NCBI GenBank assembly: GCA_963930775.1 | Contig: OZ005698.1 | Span: 5,152,501 to 5,216,500, forward strand | Direction of reading: 5' to 3' | Length of the DNA stretch: 64,000 bases | From: Cliona cf. orientalis | Taxonomy: Eukaryota; Porifera; Demospongiae; Clionaida; Clionaidae | In this document: one piece after another, positions 34,601 through 41,900 of the stretch | How positions within the stretch are numbered: the stretch's first letter is position 1 | How the letters are laid out: every line of letters begins with the position of its first letter | The notes under the pieces: model-generated | What the model was told of the DNA's origin: nothing | Seen by the model: the letters and a program-made list of their open reading frames with translations, nothing else | The model's database searches: none | Program-made: the position numbers and the translations under genes

Positions 34601-36673
34601 CTAGGCATCTGTGCGTGCTCTAAGCACAATCAATCAGTAGATATTGGTGAAAATTGATTTGTACACGCTATGAATTGCTCAATAAGGCTTACTAGCGCTA
34701 TAAATCATGCATTTTCTGTTTAGCATGCCTGTGGTTTATCAACCACACCCAACTAGCATGTGCTGATGCGACTGCACATGCTCAAGCTCAGTGTTGGAAA
34801 GCGTTGTCAAGTCATTAAACAGCACTACAGTAGATTGTTGCAATACTACGCTACAGTGGCTATAGTGCGTGCAGGGTATGTGCTCTATAGAGCTCTAGTT
34901 ATGAGATATCTTTGCAGCCTTTGGATTGCCTCATTGTAGACTACAGTGTACATGTACTCAACTGTATTTTGGAAAGTGTTCATCATTTCTGTGGTGTGCT
35001 TTATTAAGGGGTACATTCTTTGCCTGTATATTTATTTGCCTTACTGACTATACGACAGTACAGCATGAGATTATCATATTATTCTGCCCTTCCCTCATGT
35101 CACACAAATATGTATACACAGGCGTGAGAGACACGACATTCCCCTCATAGTACAGACGTGTGTTGATGAGGTGGAGAAGAGAGGTCTGAGTGAGGTAGGG
35201 GTCTACCGTGTTGCTGGGGTACTCAGGGATGTTGAAGAACTCAGGCAGGCGTTTGATACAGGTGGGAATATCATTCACACTGTGCAGTTCATACTGTAAA
35301 GCCATACCTTAATGTGTGAATTATGCGATCAGTGGTCGCATAAATTCAAGTTTTTATTGCGCTATACATTGAAATGCATGAAAAATTTAAACATCACATG
35401 AATTTGTTTCAAGAGGCCTGTTTTGACTTTGCATCATTTAATTTCATGTGCAATGTTACAGTAAACATTTCTCAATAATAACTGTGGCCTTGTCATAACA
35501 GTTACTGGTTATTTGGTTGCTTAGACTACTTGAAGGCTCAGATGATTGCCTTTGACACGGACATCCATGCTGTGGCCGGGCTCCTCAAGAGATACTTCAG
35601 AGAATTACCAGATCCACTATTCACTGATGCACTCTACACAAGCTTTGTCCAAGCATTAGGTAAGGATTATTCCCCAGTTTGTACTGTTTATTGTGTGTAT
35701 GTACATGTATGTTATGAATTCTAAGCATACTTTTGTCGATTGCTCTGCCAACTTGTTCTTGATTATTCTGTCCAGGTCTGTCTGACCCGGAGGCTCGGGA
35801 GCAGTCTTTACTGACTCTGTTACACTCCTTACCTCCTGTCAACTTCAAGACGGCAGTGTTCCTCTTCAAGCATCTCAGAAAGTATGTAGCTTCCACTAGT
35901 AATAGTTATGTAATTGATCTTGAACATACATGTATGCATAAGTTGAAGGTCCTTTCCCTGTGTTGCTCTGTATGGTGGGACACTTATTAGTTTGATAGCC
36001 TTTGGCAGAGCAGTGAGAGCATCATATTTTTATAACACTGAAGTGTTTAACTTAATGTTTGCAGATTTTTCTCCCATGAGGTCTCTAATGATCTTTGACC
36101 TCTCCCCCACTATATTTACGCATACATGTAGCTGCATGTATACAATATCATGTAATATTATTGATGACAGTGTCAAATACTATGCTTCACCGCCTCCCTT
36201 CCTCCCCACACACATACAGTGTGGCAAAACACTTAAGTGACAACAAGATGAGTCTGAACAATCTTGCCACGATATTTGGTCCTAATCTTCTTCACCCTGG
36301 GACGACCACCATGGAGGCGTTCATGATGGATGTTGTCACACCTGTCAGCGTGGTCCTCTTCTTTCTCAACTGTCCCGAGGAGTACTTTGACGAGAGCCTG
36401 TTCCGAGCGTCACCAGACTCCACGGCTGCCGCTGCTGTGAGCTCTGCTGTACCCAGTCAGCCGGTGCCACAGGAGAGCCAGATCAGTCAAGTCAGTCGAG
36501 TGTTTGGGGGCAGTCGGAGGGAGGGCGGTGGTAGTGTGCGGCAGAGACCAAAGCCAGATGTGGACTTGGGAGATATTCCCAAGGGAGTATTGAGACGAAG
36601 CCAGCGGCGCACCAGCAAGGGAAGCACCAAGACTCAATCAGCAAGCTCTCTCAGATCTTTTAAAGAATCATGA
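7732..36673 (+). CDS. BCR: BCR/ABR-family protein: coiled coil, DH, PH, C2 and RhoGAP domains
   Basis: Twenty-three exons join without any frame break into 1645 codons including the stop (human BCR 1271 residues). Exons: 7732-10023, 15937-16095, 16971-17159, 19779-19886, 20059-20110, 20227-20279, 20897-21010, 21294-21424, 21598-21677, 21738-21886, 21950-22027, 22886-22948, 23044-23119, 29248-29315, 29377-29413, 29496-29564, 30631-30740, 33205-33303, 34304-34476, 35122-35261, 35525-35659, 35776-35881 and 36220-36673. BCR is a multidomain regulator of Rho-family GTPases, acting as exchange factor (DH-PH) and as GTPase-activating protein (C-terminal RhoGAP) in cytoplasm and at membranes. All domains occur in the vertebrate order. 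I see no nucleotide-binding kinase motifs in the long Ser/Pro-rich N-terminal part, and the tail ends FKES rather than the PDZ ligand of human BCR. A further small exon inside the long first intron cannot be excluded. Confidence 0.9.
10607..10648. repeat. TG dinucleotide microsatellite in BCR intron 1
   Basis: A nearly pure run of TG repeats, flanked by imperfect TG-rich sequence from about 10560 to 10660. A shorter TG run sits at 11090-11105. Confidence 0.9.
14625..14830. repeat. imperfect tandem duplication with GCGCTAGC palindromes
   Basis: The phrase cataggcgagctac occurs at about 14636 and again near 14756, each followed by cgctagcgct-type palindromes and then by a tggaccaatca/tggatcgatca segment. 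The two copies are about 120 bp apart and diverged. The stretch is unusually CpG-rich for its surroundings and may be part of an old element. Confidence 0.55.
15105..15474. mobile_element. foldback (MITE-like) element with arms of about 106 bp
   Basis: The left arm (15105-about 15212) and right arm (about 15369-15474) are reverse complements with one difference seen (gataattgcatc against gataatcgcatc). About 156 bp of unrelated sequence separates them. As RNA this would form a long hairpin inside BCR intron 1. No clear target duplication was found, so the class is open. Confidence 0.8.
15650..15725 (+). repeat. dispersed repeat copy shared with about 52645-52725
   Basis: The phrase gaggaggagaaagggcctgg followed by cacactgc...gcatgcgcc...gggg.ccccagaaaa occurs here and again near 52655, with scattered differences. 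It is part of an unidentified dispersed element. Confidence 0.6.
15937..21010 (+). CDS. BCR: BCR exons 2-7: DH (RhoGEF) domain
   Basis: Six exons encode residues about 765-989. The first conserved block reads [19 protein letters not shown], followed by [19 protein letters not shown] (family ATTSQPVLTSQQIETIFF), [46 protein letters not shown] (the third conserved DH helix) and [10 protein letters not shown]. The spacing agrees with vertebrate BCR across every junction, which supports the exon borders. This domain would load GTP on a Rho-family partner. Confidence 0.88.
18123..18441. mobile_element. possible diverged MITE in BCR intron 3
   Basis: The left end taccgtgcgctacctgaatt and the reverse complement of the right end (tacagtgcaacctcaattat) are similar but clearly diverged. 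They are similar in layout to the taccgta-ended elements elsewhere in the window. Weak evidence. Confidence 0.3.
20610..20722 (-). pseudogene. inverted TRAF RING-finger fragment in BCR intron 6
   Basis: On the minus strand this stretch reads the RING part of a TRAF-like protein ([20 protein letters not shown] and CPCCKN). Its 113 bases are identical to 26101-26213 in reverse orientation, whereas flanking similarity drops quickly. It has no zinc-finger array or MATH domain, so it is a fragment. The perfect identity implies recent duplication or gene conversion. Confidence 0.8.
21294..23119 (+). CDS. BCR: BCR exons 8-13: PH domain
   Basis: Residues about 990-1181. The reading contains [20 protein letters not shown], then [11 protein letters not shown] (family KWYIPLTDLSF), a Lys/Glu-rich helix insert ([12 protein letters not shown] and KAEKMKKKL-type) as in [17 protein letters not shown] (family SPSMAFRVHSRNGK), and the final PH helix [14 protein letters not shown]. 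All splice phases match. The Trp in the last helix is the PH hallmark. Confidence 0.87.
22119..22465. mobile_element. MITE with taccgtatttatt termini in BCR intron 11
   Basis: The left end taccgtatttatttgaata and the right end (reverse complement taccgtatttattcaaata) match at all but one position. The interior carries repeated phrases such as gattagtagccgc and cgaatagtagc. The termini fit insertion at a TA dinucleotide. About 350 bp long, with no coding capacity. Confidence 0.8.
25058..25729. mobile_element. MITE with taccgtatt...aatacggta termini, host of a nested insertion
   Basis: The ends read taccgtattgtctctaattt and, at the right in reverse complement, taccgtattacctctaattt, then both continue aacgga. 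The interior repeats the phrases ctaattat and ccggac. It is interrupted by a second element at 25149-25364. Without that insert it is about 450 bp. It lies in BCR intron 13. Confidence 0.85.
25149..25364. mobile_element. nested MITE, TAGTCTCG...CGAGACTA ends, 9-bp target duplication
   Basis: The element starts tagtctcgtccccagacccc and ends ggggtctgggaacgagacta. It is flanked on both sides by the exact 9-mer gacagtcaa (25140-25148 and 25365-25373). It sits inside the 25058-25729 MITE and is therefore younger. A second element with the same ends and a different 9-bp duplication lies at 48929-49281. Nine-base duplications are common in Mutator-like elements, but the superfamily is not proved. 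Confidence 0.85.
26023..27299 (+). pseudogene. intronless TRAF-like gene (RING, TRAF zinc fingers, coiled coil, MATH), broken
   Basis: Nested in BCR intron 13 on the same strand. The reading begins MAKRRGG, passes a RING finger (CPVCLLVL ... [11 protein letters not shown] ... CPCC), two TRAF-type zinc fingers ([25 protein letters not shown]), a short coiled coil ([17 protein letters not shown]) and a MATH/TRAF-C domain ([21 protein letters not shown]). An in-frame TGA at 26251-26253 separates the RING from the zinc fingers, and a frameshift near 26850-26877 separates the coiled coil from MATH. TRAF-like proteins link receptors to ubiquitin signalling. No introns interrupt the roughly 1.3 kb, so it may be a retrocopy or a single-exon paralogue. 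One sequencing error could explain either break, but hardly both. Confidence 0.75.
27900..28890. repeat. diverged tandem duplication, units of about 420 bp
   Basis: The phrases cacatcgacaaactg, tgccatgtgct and gactgaat, then attctgggtcccaaca, ctaaacattttgaaac and ttaattgggact, occur in the same order in two successive units (about 27900-28316 and 28317-28890). The second is interrupted by an insert at 28578-28730. Both units carry ttcgaattc/ttcaaattc boxes that resemble a pol III B box, but no tRNA fold is seen. Function unknown. Confidence 0.65.
28578..28730. mobile_element. small MITE inserted in the tandem repeat
   Basis: The ends agggatctcccta and (reverse complement of the right end) agggttctcccta match with one difference, and agtctc lies on both sides, though an extra g precedes it on the right. 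The insertion interrupts a segment that is continuous in the neighbouring repeat unit, which fixes its borders. A stretch near 13035 (agggttctgcccagagtggt) looks related. Confidence 0.6.
29248..34476 (+). CDS. BCR: BCR exons 14-19: linker and C2 domain
   Basis: Residues about 1182-1366. The linker exon reads [10 protein letters not shown] (family LTSVELQML). The C2 domain begins [20 protein letters not shown], continues with [20 protein letters not shown] (family LYCTLEVDSFGYFVNKAKT) and [20 protein letters not shown], and ends with [15 protein letters not shown]. The segment [16 protein letters not shown] then leads into RhoGAP exactly as TGVFGVKIAVVTKRER does in human BCR. The 69-bp exon 16 and 37-bp exon 15 are short but in phase. 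Confidence 0.86.
31195..32349 (-). CDS. type II membrane protein with fibrinogen-like extracellular domain, nested in BCR
   Basis: A single-exon gene of 384 residues on the strand opposite BCR, wholly inside BCR intron 17. Residues about 8-32 form one hydrophobic helix ([20 protein letters not shown]) followed by an acidic stalk, which gives a type II membrane or secreted topology. The ectodomain starts [17 protein letters not shown], then IQRYCNM and [11 protein letters not shown], the layout of a fibrinogen-related or intelectin-like N-terminal subdomain. The remainder is Cys- and Trp-rich ([32 protein letters not shown]) and does not follow the canonical fibrinogen fold, as in expanded families of sponges and cnidarians known to me only by general resemblance. 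It may be a surface lectin or receptor, but its ligand is unknown. The ATG at 32347-32349 directly precedes the membrane helix. Confidence 0.75.
   Translation of the reverse strand: MEVKGTLSSVVTILLGLVCVALGALLLTRLWFIADLDKMELDKETGVSHSEEERKSDEENDYHSQVGEGVTGLFDYHTDALTEDDCIRGTCPTTGVNSCLEIQRMGLPSGHYWINMDNGSTIQRYCNMRRSGCDIVGGWTRIALLNMSDPTHNCPNQWREITSPKRTCGRTNSQTDTGGHEEEEANGAGCSSAIFNTYGQQYRHVCGRILGYQYCNTLAFWSYFHNEDEMTIDDAFVDGVTISHGTSPRQHVWTLASALHENYEGRDAICQCTRKNYDNNSYRRVKVPPWVGTSYFCETGTASHPPATTEECSKVHESVFYSTDPLWDGQGCGSNSICCKFHQPPWFCKELPEPTRNDLEVRICGSTYTSFGDTPVELVELYIH
34514..34907 (+). mobile_element. copy A of the ggggtaaa/gagctctagtt repeat family
   Basis: Begins acccgcacgcatgcataagg followed by ggtaaagcaatcgg, then a gtcgtcgtcggcacaaaaat segment and tatctc...taggcat, and ends gggtatgtgctctatagagctctagtt-like. 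The same order recurs in five other places in the window. It lies in BCR intron 19. Non-coding. Confidence 0.7.
35122..36673 (+). CDS. BCR: BCR exons 20-23: RhoGAP domain and tail
   Basis: Residues about 1367-1644. The catalytic arginine finger is in GVYRVAG (Arg1396), followed by [37 protein letters not shown] and [13 protein letters not shown]. These are the conserved RhoGAP boxes, with no key residue missing, so GAP activity is expected. The last ninety or so residues are basic and Ser/Gln-rich and end at a TGA at 36671-36673. This tail is longer than in human BCR. Confidence 0.9.
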
Positions 36674-37768
36674 TTGTTTGTTAATAGCTATTAATTTTAT
36701 TATTGGCTTATGAATTGAAATTTTCATTTCTGTGTGTGTCTATTTGCAATAATTATTATTCTTTGTTGTTGTTGATTTGTAATTATACATCCAGTGCACA
36801 AGAGCTGTCTGTAATCACAGTCTTATTGAAACTACAAAAATTAATAACAGTCATTGACTCACTTTTGCAGGTACGTAATGTTCAGTACACTAATTATTTG
36901 TAATGCACTGTCACCTCATTTTTGATTGTTGTGTGTATGTATTGTGTGTGTGTGTGTGTGGTAATATTATTATTGTGTGCAATAATTATCATGTCAGGCT
37001 ATAATAATAACATAGTCATTATCAAGTGTGATTATTTATATTATGGTACGAAGTGGATTGTTATGATGTTATTGATGATGTCATATTATTATTATTATGA
37101 CATCATATACATAGTCCTGAACTATGTAGTTGGCCAAAATTAACGTATGAAGTCAGTAGCTGCAATACCAGTGAATCGTAAGCTTTCCATTATCAACAAT
37201 TGCAAGGCTTCAGGATTAGGCATTGACCAATCATTAAGGGGAACAATGGGACAAAATCAATTTTGGTGGCATTAGCATTGCATGAGCATAATAGGTTCAG
37301 ATTTACTAATTTGAAGGTATAAATTGACATGGGGTGTGGTTTGATGTTGGCCACAATATCATGACCTGATAAAGGCTAGGCTGCTATTACTACCCCGGTA
37401 ACTCTGAAGGTAGCTCTGAACCTGTTTTATCCATTCTTAAATAAGAGACTATGTACAGACCCTTGTACGATTCTCAAGATGTGACACTATAATTAATTGT
37501 GGATTGCCGTTTTTAAGAGCATAGTATGAGTATAATAGGGACTATTATTTAACATTGGCAGAACTCCGAACATAAAGGACAGAATAATATAGGCAAAGTT
37601 TTAGAATAATTATTGGCCAAAGCCTAATATAATCAGGATGCATATTAATATAATATAATAATATAATAATTTTTGCAATGGCTGATAATATAATACCGGT
37701 AATAATATAAATCTTAAGCTTGCCATCATCAACGAGGCTTCATATAAATTATTATTATGCAATGGCTG
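36674..37768. other. intergenic region after BCR
   Basis: AT-rich with many ataata/taatat runs. It should hold the 3' untranslated region of BCR. Small open frames here are low-complexity. No gene or element was recognised. Confidence 0.5.
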
Positions 37769-38440
37769 GCAGACGTACCTGAGCACAATACAGTGTTTAC
37801 TGGACGAACGTCGTGAAGTCTGTCAAGGAGTGTGCATGGAGTGGATAATCAAGAGCTGCTACCTGGCTACTATTATCAAGATGATGGTGTGAAGATCTGG
37901 AAGGCCACTGAAAGTGGCATATATTGGAGAGACGGATGAAGATTCAAGATGTAAGGAGTTCCAGAGCTGGGCTGAGGACATCCACACCAATGGTTTCCCT
38001 GGTTACTTTACTTTAATAATGGCCATCCCCAGTAGCATATTCAACAGGAAAGTTCTCCTCAAGCTCTGCACTATGCTGGCTCAGCTCAACATGCTTCCAT
38101 CAGTTTTGGTCAGTACGAGATGTTTGGATTTTCCCCAGCGCTCCTACCACTCTTCGACAGCCTCCACCCACTGGAAAGGGAGGGAGTTGCCACCTATATA
38201 CACCACACTCCTTCAGGCATTACCAGATCAGGGGTGACTCATACCTAGAAATTTATTGTTGAATGGTATAGTTATAATATTATTATAATACTGCAGATTT
38301 TCCTGGGAAATTATTGTGCTAAGCGCTTCCCCCCAACATCTGATGGCCACATATCAGGAGCAACTTCTTAGCATTGCTCGTGAACGGAACAAGAAGGTGG
38401 ACATACCTTATATACCTACAGAAGATTCCAACTAGTATCA
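37769..38440 (+). pseudogene. lipoxygenase pseudogene (3' part)
   Basis: The stretch runs parallel to the last available exon of the lipoxygenase at 60102-64000: TNVVKS and an in-frame TAA, PGYYYQDDG and IWKATE after a frameshift, FQSWAEDIHTNGFPGYF, and the segment around the third iron ligand in broken frames. Further on it reads LPDQG and KVDIPYIP, equivalent to the end of animal lipoxygenases. Several indels (one of about 30 bases), at least one stop and the absence of the PLAT and first catalytic exons show that it is dead. It is on the same strand as the live copy, about 23 kb away. Confidence 0.8.
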
Positions 38441-38923
38441 CTGTTTAGATGATGACTTGCTGGACTGTGAATAATACATTTTTCTACTACATATTTATAA
38501 GTTACTGGAATGTAGTTTTGTAGTAGCTATTATAATATATATTATTATGTAGTTATTGGATTGACTACCTCATAGTTGTCCACTAACTCAGTTAATAAGC
38601 CACCACTTAAAATAATAATGTTATTTTTCTGAATCACTAACTTAATTGGTAGCTTAATTATTAACTCTTGATTGTTGCTGAAGGGTGATAAATCCAATAC
38701 ATAAACTTCAAGCTCAAGAGGTAGCTCTGTATTCATTATGGGTAGTTTTTGTAAAGCTGATAAATCTGAAATACATTGAAGTTAATTTGTTGCAAATTTA
38801 TGTACACATGTGGTCAATGAACATGTAGCTATATAATATACTAGTGTCACCAGAAGTTGCACTGCTAGAGCAGAAGACAAAAACATAATGCCATGTTTGT
38901 GTGTACATCATGAGAGTCAAGCA
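38441..38923. other. intergenic region between lipoxygenase pseudogene and kelch-kinase gene
   Basis: AT-rich, no coding signal seen. It should include the 3' untranslated region of the minus-strand kelch-kinase gene. Confidence 0.5.
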
Positions 38924-41900
38924 TTAGCAAGTGAGTTTAGCAAGCTCGTCGATGACCAATTCTGCTGTCGGACGCTCAGTCGGATTCTTCATCAAGCACA
39001 TATTCACAATTCTTAGGTAATCATTGCGATTTATTTCTGCTTTCAACTGATTATGGCTTTCAACGTCAGGAAATTTACCAGTGAATATTTCAATAAGGAG
39101 GATGCCAAAGCTGAAAATATCCATTTTTGGTGACTGAAGTGGAGGTGAAGTTGCCTCAGGGGCTGCGTATGCTGGGCTACCGGGGCCAACTGTCTTGAGT
39201 TCCTTCAGGAGGTTAACAGAGCCATAGTCAGCAATTTTAGCTTTCCACAGGTTCTTAGGAAGTGGGTCAAGAAGAACGTTTCCACTGCTTACATCCCTGT
39301 GGATGATTGGATCAGGTTTGATGTTGTGCAAATAGTTTAGAGCTTTCCCCACGTCAAGACCGATGCACTTTATTTGGAGAAAGTTCAATTTTTGTTCTAC
39401 TAAAACATGTCTAAGGCTTGTTGACATAAGTTCAGTTATGATGATAGGCTCTCGATCGATAGTGGCACCAATAAATTGTACCAGATTAGGATGACGTAAC
39501 CTTGCAGCCATATTCATCTCACGATTGAAAAGATGTCGGTTATAGTTGGATATTATTTCGCCGTAAAAGCATTTTGCTGCCACTTGAGTCTTGCGAAATG
39601 TAGCAATGGTCACCGTAGCCCAACCACCCTGACCCAGGATCTTCTCTCCGTGCTCTGGTATGTGAATTTCACTTCTATCTATTATCCACTGACAGTTGTT
39701 ACATTCTCTAACAGTAGCTGAAGATGCAAGTCCTATTTCTTTTTCATGCTCAACAATCTGTTTCAGGGATTCAACTTGCTGTTGCGTTCTCTCTAACTTG
39801 GCTTGCATTTCAACCATTGCAGCAGCATATTCAACTTGAAGACTAGTTTGTCGCATACCTTGTCTGCTATACATGTTCTGCAAGACGGAACGTGAATGTC
39901 AAAATATGCATAACAATTCATTTTAGATAAACTCTTATCACTTGTCCAACACAAGGGTTACTTTGTATCTTGTATGGTGACCCAGAAGGCCACTGCAGTC
40001 ATGCATGCACTAGCTAGCTGATCAAGCCATGATTTTCATTTTATCAGTGCAATAATATTAATTATTATTGAGAACTTGCCTGTAGTCTCTCTCTCTTTTC
40101 TTTAATTCTATTGGGTGCCTGACGCTCACTATTGATAGTCATACATGATATACTCCACTGCTTTGCAGAATCTGCCAAACAAATGATGTTATGGACAATG
40201 AAAAAATTTAATGAAGTTGCTTGATCTCACCTTTAGATAGCTGCACAATCAGTGTTTCAGCTATTGCAATGTAATCATTGGCAGTAGTGACTTCATCTGG
40301 CCAGTTACTGCACCCACCGAATATAATGACTTCAACATGATCATCGCCCCAACCAAGAGAGGTCGCCGAGTGGCCCCATCTTGAAATAAACTCTCTTGGC
40401 AAACAAATCTGTAAGTAAATATAGCATTAATCATTCCACTAATTGGCAAGGCAGCACTTCATGCTTTATGTGCATATCTAGGGAGTGCCACCTATCTCTG
40501 TTGAATTAAGGTGAGTATGCCAAATACCGGTAGTATGGTTGCTTGGTGTATAGTGTCTCCTTCGTGCTATGAAAATTGTTATTAATATACACAGCCTATG
40601 TACATTTCCATATTCATGAGGCTATCATGCAATATATGGTACCGATAGTGTATTAGGAAGTGCACATAACTCCTGTATTGTGCTAAGATGATGGTGCCAT
40701 AGCACACAGTTGATAGTACACAATTTACTGTGGCCAAAAATGCAAGCACTTTATTTAAGCCCATGGAATACTCGAGGGTATTCCATTGGTGGTGTTCTGA
40801 CCACGCACTGTGCAGCACACTTTGCCACTCTACCATGGCAATGTAGAGTACTGTATATGGGTAGGCCAAGCTATAGTGTAGTGCAATGGAAGGGGAATCA
40901 CACCAGTTTGCTCTACGGCCATTGTCATAAGGGATAGGATATGCTCTAGTAGCTGGTCATATTATTCAAATTTGATTTGACATCTTAATTAACCCTTTCA
41001 CACATCTCTAATTAAGAAGCATCTCTTGTGAGATTACCATAATTATTATAGTGGGAAGGGATTCAATTTCTCATGGAGGATAGGCGGTCTGCAACATTTG
41101 TGGATTCAGGACTCGTGATCATTATGGTAGCATATTGACATTGTGCAAGTATAGTGGTGTAGGAAGATGTTTTGGAGTAAGGGGAGGGGAGAGAATTGGC
41201 AATTGAGTTAGATAATAGGCTGCCACAATCTAGGGGCATGCTCTCCATGATCGGTTCTGGTGCATATTGATCAAAGTCTTTAGACAAGTGTATAGATGTA
41301 TAATACTATTACCCCGTGAGCATGCACAAGGGGTAAAGTAATCGGTTGTGTCGTCATTGTCGTTGTTGTCATTGGCAAAAAATTGCCATATCTCGAGACC
41401 TAGGCACCTGAGTGACTCATAAGCACAATGAATCTGATTCAGTCGAATTTGGCGAAAAACTGGCTTCAGTGTGCTTCGGAGCGTCATAAAAATTATAGTG
41501 CCTTTTTTGTTAGCCTTCATAGCCACACCTATTGACAGTGCCCACTCAATGCATTATGCATGCAGGTCTCATGTTTTCTGCTAATGCACACAATATATTA
41601 TAATGAACTGGTAAAGATTGTTGATAGTGCTCGTGACATATTTAATGTTTGGTAATGTTTGGCTGCTACAATAATATTATAGCTATCCGCAAATTGGAAA
41701 GCCCTATGGAACCGAATCAGAATGTAAGATAGCTATATCTTAACTTTCCCATGCACACAAAAGTAGATCTGTAGATTGCTCAATGTGTGCATGGGGTATG
41801 TGCTTACAGAGCTCTAGTTAATTACCGAGTACAAGGATTTCACAAGGGAGCTAAGATCTTACTATTTGGAACTAGGGGGGCTTTAGACCCCTCCCCCCAG

